The translations under genes and the position numbers were made by a program. The notes below the pieces were generated by a model that saw only the letters and a program-made list of their open reading frames with translations, was not told the DNA's origin and ran no database searches. This document shows positions 7,075 through 9,206 of a DNA stretch of 9,206 nt, piece by piece (the first letter of the stretch is position 1; every line of letters starts with the position of its first letter). The DNA is from Actinomycetes bacterium (GTDB lineage: Bacteria > Actinomycetota > Actinomycetes > Actinomycetales > Cellulomonadaceae). The stretch spans positions 1-9,206 of the forward strand of contig JAFABT010000087.1 of NCBI GenBank assembly GCA_023425905.1, written 5' to 3'.

Positions 7075-7437
7075 TCACCCCCAGCCCAGCTCGTGGAGCC
7101 GGTCCTCCTCGAGGCCGAAGAAGTGCCCGAGCTCGTGGCGCACCGTGATCCCGATCTCCTCGACGACGTCGTCCCGCGTCTCGCAGATCGCGAGCGTCGG
7201 GTTGCGGAAGATCGTGATCCGCGCCGGGAGCAGCGGCTCGCCCCACGTCGAGTAGCGCTCGACGAGGTTGTGGCCGTCGAAGATGCCGAGCAGCGTCGGG
7301 TCCTCGGGCGGCCCGTCATCCTCGACGAGCACGACGAGGTTCGTCATCTGGCTCGCGAACTCCTCAGGGATGAGGTCGAGGGCGTCGTTGACGGCTTCCT
7401 CGAACTCGTCGCGTGACATGTCGAACACGGGCCCCAT
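7075..7437 (-). CDS. small zincin-type metallopeptidase family protein
   Basis: The 120-residue protein belongs to the compact actinobacterial metallopeptidase family (Zincin_1, formerly DUF1025) and should bind zinc. The motif HELGHFFGLEED gives zinc ligands His101 and His105 with catalytic Glu102; Glu111 in the HExxHxxGxxE pattern may be the third ligand. Ahead of it are family features: SRDEFEEAVNDALDLIPEEF, NLVVLVEDD, LLGIFDGHNLVERY, and RITIFRNP followed by the EEIGITVRHELGH helix. There is no signal peptide, so it is cytoplasmic, and the substrate is unknown. Two starts are possible, ATG 7437 (GGGCAGG just upstream) and ATG 7419 (MSRDEFEE, 114 residues); family members commonly begin near MSR. 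A longer frame reaching 7593 would cross the tRNA promoter and tRNA-Glu and is not used. The DUF5701 gene follows. Confidence 0.92.
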   Translation of the reverse strand: MGPVFDMSRDEFEEAVNDALDLIPEEFASQMTNLVVLVEDDGPPEDPTLLGIFDGHNLVERYSTWGEPLLPARITIFRNPTLAICETRDDVVEEIGITVRHELGHFFGLEEDRLHELGWG

Positions 7438-7462
7438 CCTGCCCTGCCCCGTGCGCTGCTGC

Positions 7463-7486
7463 GGTGCCGGGCCCCGAGCCGGCACC
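7463..7486. other. perfect 8-bp inverted repeat in the metallopeptidase leader
   Basis: GGTGCCGG (7463-7470) and CCGGCACC (7479-7486) pair perfectly around an 8-base loop. The element ends 26 bases before the metallopeptidase start and lies upstream of the divergent tRNA promoter. It could be an operator, an mRNA leader hairpin, or a barrier between the divergent units. Confidence 0.5.
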
Positions 7487-7513
7487 TCCGGACGGGGGCT
7501 GCGGACCCCGGCT

Positions 7514-7542
7514 TTGGCGATGGCCCGGTTGTGCCCTATGCT
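7514..7542 (+). promoter_or_regulatory. housekeeping promoter of the tRNA cluster
   Basis: TTGGCG (7514-7519) and TATGCT (7537-7542) are separated by 17 bases, a close fit to the vegetative sigma consensus. Transcription would begin near 7549, about 37 bases before tRNA-Glu. Confidence 0.7.
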
Positions 7543-7585
7543 TTCGGAGGTCTCGAGGCGCCTTCGACGTCGGAGGCTCCACGGA

Positions 7586-7658
7586 GCCCCCATCGTCTAG
7601 CGGCCTAGGACCCCGCCCTTTCACGGCGGTAGCACGGGTTCGAATCCCGTTGGGGGTA
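7586..7658 (+). tRNA. tRNA-Glu (anticodon TTC)
   Basis: The 73-base cloverleaf has acceptor arms GCCCCCA and TGGGGGT (first pair G-U) and discriminator A. The anticodon stem CCGCC/GGCGG encloses loop CTTTCAC, giving TTC. The T arm is CGGGTTCGAATCCCG. CCA is not encoded. It is the first gene of a plus-strand Glu-Asp-Phe cluster that is common in actinobacteria. Confidence 0.97.
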
Positions 7659-7700
7659 CGAGCAGTTTGCAGGTTAGAGTGTCTCAGCATCACAGGTCTT

Positions 7701-7716
7701 GTCCGGTCCGCCGGAC
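7701..7716. other. hairpin in the tRNA-Glu/tRNA-Asp spacer
   Basis: GTCCGG (7701-7706), loop TCCG, CCGGAC (7711-7716): a perfect six-pair hairpin ending six bases before tRNA-Asp. It may guide precursor processing. Confidence 0.55.
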
Positions 7717-7722
7717 GCACAA

Positions 7723-7796
7723 GGCCCCGTAGCGCAGTTGGTTAGCGCGCCGCCCTGTCACGGCGGAGGTCGCGGGTTCAAGTCCCGTCGGGGTCG
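7723..7796 (+). tRNA. tRNA-Asp (anticodon GTC)
   Basis: The 74-base cloverleaf has acceptor arms GGCCCCG and CGGGGTC and discriminator G. The anticodon stem CCGCC/GGCGG holds loop CTGTCAC, giving GTC. The D arm GCGCAGTTGGTTAGCGC and T arm CGGGTTCAAGTCCCG are standard. CCA is not encoded. It is the second gene of the cluster, 64 bases after tRNA-Glu. Confidence 0.97.
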
Positions 7797-7804
7797 CTCG
7801 GCAA

Positions 7805-7828
7805 CCGCCCGGTCATCGCACCGGGCGG
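7805..7828. other. hairpin in the tRNA-Asp/tRNA-Phe spacer
   Basis: CCGCCCGG (7805-7812) and CCGGGCGG (7821-7828) form a perfect eight-pair stem with loop TCATCGCA. It fills most of the 41-base spacer. No T tract follows, and the next gene shows no separate promoter, so processing or partial termination are both possible. Confidence 0.6.
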
Positions 7829-7837
7829 ACCTGTCAG

Positions 7838-7910
7838 GGCCATGTAGCTCAGCTGGTAGAGCGTTCGACTGAAAATCGAAAGGTCAGCGGTTCGACCCCG
7901 CTCGTGGCCA
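7838..7910 (+). tRNA. tRNA-Phe (anticodon GAA)
   Basis: The 73-base cloverleaf has acceptor arms GGCCATG and CGTGGCC and discriminator A. The anticodon stem TTCGA/TCGAA has loop CTGAAAA, giving GAA. The T arm is GCGGTTCGACCCCGC. It is the last gene of the cluster and is followed by a strong terminator. I saw no second copy of its 3' end in the window, so there is no sign of an integrated element. Confidence 0.97.
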
Positions 7911-7924
7911 CCCTGAAGAGTCAC

Positions 7925-7959
7925 CGAAGCCCCGCCCGGTCACCCGGAGCGGGGCTTCG
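7925..7959. terminator. bidirectional hairpin terminator between tRNA-Phe and the GH6 gene
   Basis: CGAAGCCCCGC (7925-7935) pairs perfectly with GCGGGGCTTCG (7949-7959), and an inner CCGG/CCGG extends the stem around loop TCAC. It begins 14 bases after tRNA-Phe and lies 47 bases beyond the stop of the converging GH6 gene, so it can end both transcripts. No U tract follows, as is common in actinobacteria. Confidence 0.8.
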
Positions 7960-8005
7960 TCGTGCTGGAGGACGAGCGTCGCGGCGGGGCGTCTGCCGCG
8001 ACGCG

Positions 8006-9040
8006 TCACCGCGCCCGGTTGCGGTAGAGCTCGAGCGCGAGCGAGACGGAGAACCCGCCCGGTTCCGGGAAGCCCTCACCACAGCTGCCGTCTGACTCCC
8101 CCGGCGACTTCACCCAGAGCAGCCCGTCGAGCCCGGTCTTGTCCGCGACCATGCGCGGCTTCACGCCGAGGCCTCGCCCGCGCGGGTTGCACCAGCGGTT
8201 GTCCTTCGTCGGGCCCTTGCCGTTGCGCGACACGTCGATGACGTAGTTGCGGTGGGTCGAGCCCACGCCGCGCTTCTTCAGTTGCGCGGCGACCTTCTTC
8301 GCGTACGCCTTCTCCTTGCTCGTCCAGCGGAAGTTCGACACGTTCGTGAAGAAGCCCCGGGCGTGCGCGACGCCCGCCCGCTTGAGCCTGGCCGCGCTCG
8401 TCGCCGGGGAGTTCCACGAGGAGTGGCCCGCGTCGAGGTACACCCACGCCCCCGCCTTCGTGAGCGTCTTCGCGGCGTAGGCGAGGAGCTTGTCCCGGGT
8501 GCTGTCGCCGCACTCGAGCGCGAGCGAGTCGGGCTCGAGGACGACGAGCGCCTTCGTCCCCTTGAGGCCCGCGGCGACCCGGCGGATCCACGCCCGGTAC
8601 TGGGCCGGCGTCGCGAAGCCGCCCGAGGAGTACTGACCGCAGTCCCGGCCGGGGATCGCATACACGACGACGACGGGGGTCTGGCCCTTCTTCTTCGCGG
8701 CGCGGGTGTACGTGCGGACGACCTTCGTCGTCGTCGCACCCGAGTACCAGTCACCGACCCAGAAGGCCTGGGGCGTCTTCGCGATGTACCGCAGCGCGGT
8801 CCGCGTCCCGCCGCGCGCCTTCGACGCGGCGGCCGCGGCCTGGGTGTCCGGGTTGACGTAGAGCTTCTGCTTGTTGCGAGCCTTGGACGTCGCGGCCGGG
8901 GTCGCGACGGGTGCGCTCACCGCTGCCGCTCGCGGCGTGAGGCCGTCCGGCTGGAGGGCGGCCGCGGCCGGGACGAGCGCAGCGCCGAGCAACCCAGCAG
9001 CGGCGAGGAGCGCGACGAGGGCGTGGCGACGGCGGGCCAT
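8006..9040 (-). CDS. secreted glycoside hydrolase family 6 endoglucanase (single domain)
   Basis: The 344-residue protein should cut beta-1,4-glucan by inverting hydrolysis outside the cell. Residues 1 to about 28 (MARRRHALVALLAAAGLLGA, then VPAAAA) form a signal peptide. GH6 landmarks follow in order: WVGDW near 94, VVYAIPGRDCGQYSSGG with Asp133, VVLEPDSLA with Asp171 (proton donor by analogy to other GH6 enzymes), VYLDAGHSSW with Asp204, NVSNFRW, YVIDVSRNG with Asp269, WCNPRGRGLG, and LLWVKSPGESDGSCG with Glu315 and Asp317. All key acids are present. There is no carbohydrate-binding module or linker; the Lys/Arg-rich segment at about 52-76 is the only extra. The ATG at 9040 overlaps the upstream stop (TGATG) and has GGGGGAG at a workable distance; ATG 9043 is the alternative. 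Coupling to a membrane protein may point to exopolysaccharide synthesis. Confidence 0.95.
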   Translation of the reverse strand: MARRRHALVALLAAAGLLGAALVPAAAALQPDGLTPRAAAVSAPVATPAATSKARNKQKLYVNPDTQAAAAASKARGGTRTALRYIAKTPQAFWVGDWYSGATTTKVVRTYTRAAKKKGQTPVVVVYAIPGRDCGQYSSGGFATPAQYRAWIRRVAAGLKGTKALVVLEPDSLALECGDSTRDKLLAYAAKTLTKAGAWVYLDAGHSSWNSPATSAARLKRAGVAHARGFFTNVSNFRWTSKEKAYAKKVAAQLKKRGVGSTHRNYVIDVSRNGKGPTKDNRWCNPRGRGLGVKPRMVADKTGLDGLLWVKSPGESDGSCGEGFPEPGGFSVSLALELYRNRAR

Positions 9041-9206
9041 CATCGCTCCCCCGCCCGGCTGCGACGATCGGCCCACAGCGCAACCGCGGCGCCGACGAGG
9101 ACACCCGCCGTGGCGAGGAGGACCGCCATGAAGAAGGTCGTCGCCCCCGCGTTCGCCTGGGCGACGCCGTCCGCCGGTCGCACGACCTGCGTGGCGACGA
9201 TCCCCG
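9040..9206 (-). CDS. C-terminal tail of a membrane protein, cut by window edge
   Basis: The last 54 codons of a minus-strand gene enter from the right edge. The tail has one hydrophobic membrane segment, TTFFMAVLLATAGVLVGAAV (about residues 22-41 of the visible part), followed by a basic end (ADRRSRAGER) that would lie in the cytoplasm by the positive-inside rule. Before the segment is a polar stretch, QVVRPADGVAQANAG. A C-terminal membrane helix after an extracytoplasmic Pro-containing stretch is the layout of Wzz-type chain-length proteins of polysaccharide export, but the fragment is too short for a firm call. Its TGA overlaps the GH6 start, so the two are almost certainly cotranscribed and translationally coupled. 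Confidence 0.75.
   Translation of the reverse strand, partial: GIVATQVVRPADGVAQANAGATTFFMAVLLATAGVLVGAAVALWADRRSRAGER

Noticed and set aside
6307..7416. 369-codon plus-strand frame over DUF5701 and the metallopeptidase
   Set aside because: It is antisense to two recognised families, with an unnatural Arg/Asp/Glu-rich product.
7838..7910. tRNA-Phe as integration site of a mobile element
   Set aside because: No duplicated tRNA 3' end, integrase or phage-like gene is visible in the window.

Overview
This is a high-GC window (hand counts of about 70% in typical genes) with actinobacterial gene style: GTG starts, purine-rich ribosome sites, stop/start overlaps and a tRNA Glu-Asp-Phe cluster. A secreted GH6 cellulase, a DUF5701 protein and a probable DUF6493 protein suggest a member of the Micrococcales close to Cellulomonas, Cellulosimicrobium or Isoptericola. 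The genus is inference.

Every protein gene I support is on the minus strand; only the three tRNAs are on the plus strand. In minus-strand reading order from the right edge:
(1) The last 54 codons of a membrane protein overlap the start of a secreted, single-domain GH6 endoglucanase (8006-9040).
(2) The tRNA cluster Glu(TTC)-Asp(GTC)-Phe(GAA) at 7586-7910 has its own recognisable promoter, a perfect hairpin in each spacer, and a strong bidirectional hairpin terminator facing the GH6 gene.
(3) A small HExxH metallopeptidase (7075-7437) is followed by a DUF5701 protein (6259-6990).
(4) About 450 bases without a convincing gene (5809-6258) carry short direct repeats.
(5) A two-gene unit holds a secreted C39-like (papain-fold) cysteine peptidase and a lipoprotein with a likely beta-propeller. 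The two are joined by a TGATG stop/start overlap, and the peptidase's catalytic half is far poorer in GC than its surroundings.
(6) An aldo/keto reductase (2595-3410) is followed by a striking 21-bp tandem repeat array (2517-2594).
(7) A very long DUF6493-like helical protein starts at 2472 and runs off the left edge after 824 codons with no stop.

The parts most worth a second look are the low-GC peptidase/lipoprotein pair with its upstream repeats, the exactly periodic 21-bp array between the reductase and the DUF6493-like gene, and the GH6 gene coupled to a membrane protein, which may belong to exopolysaccharide synthesis rather than cellulose scavenging. No insertion sequence, CRISPR array, phage gene or attachment-site duplication was seen.
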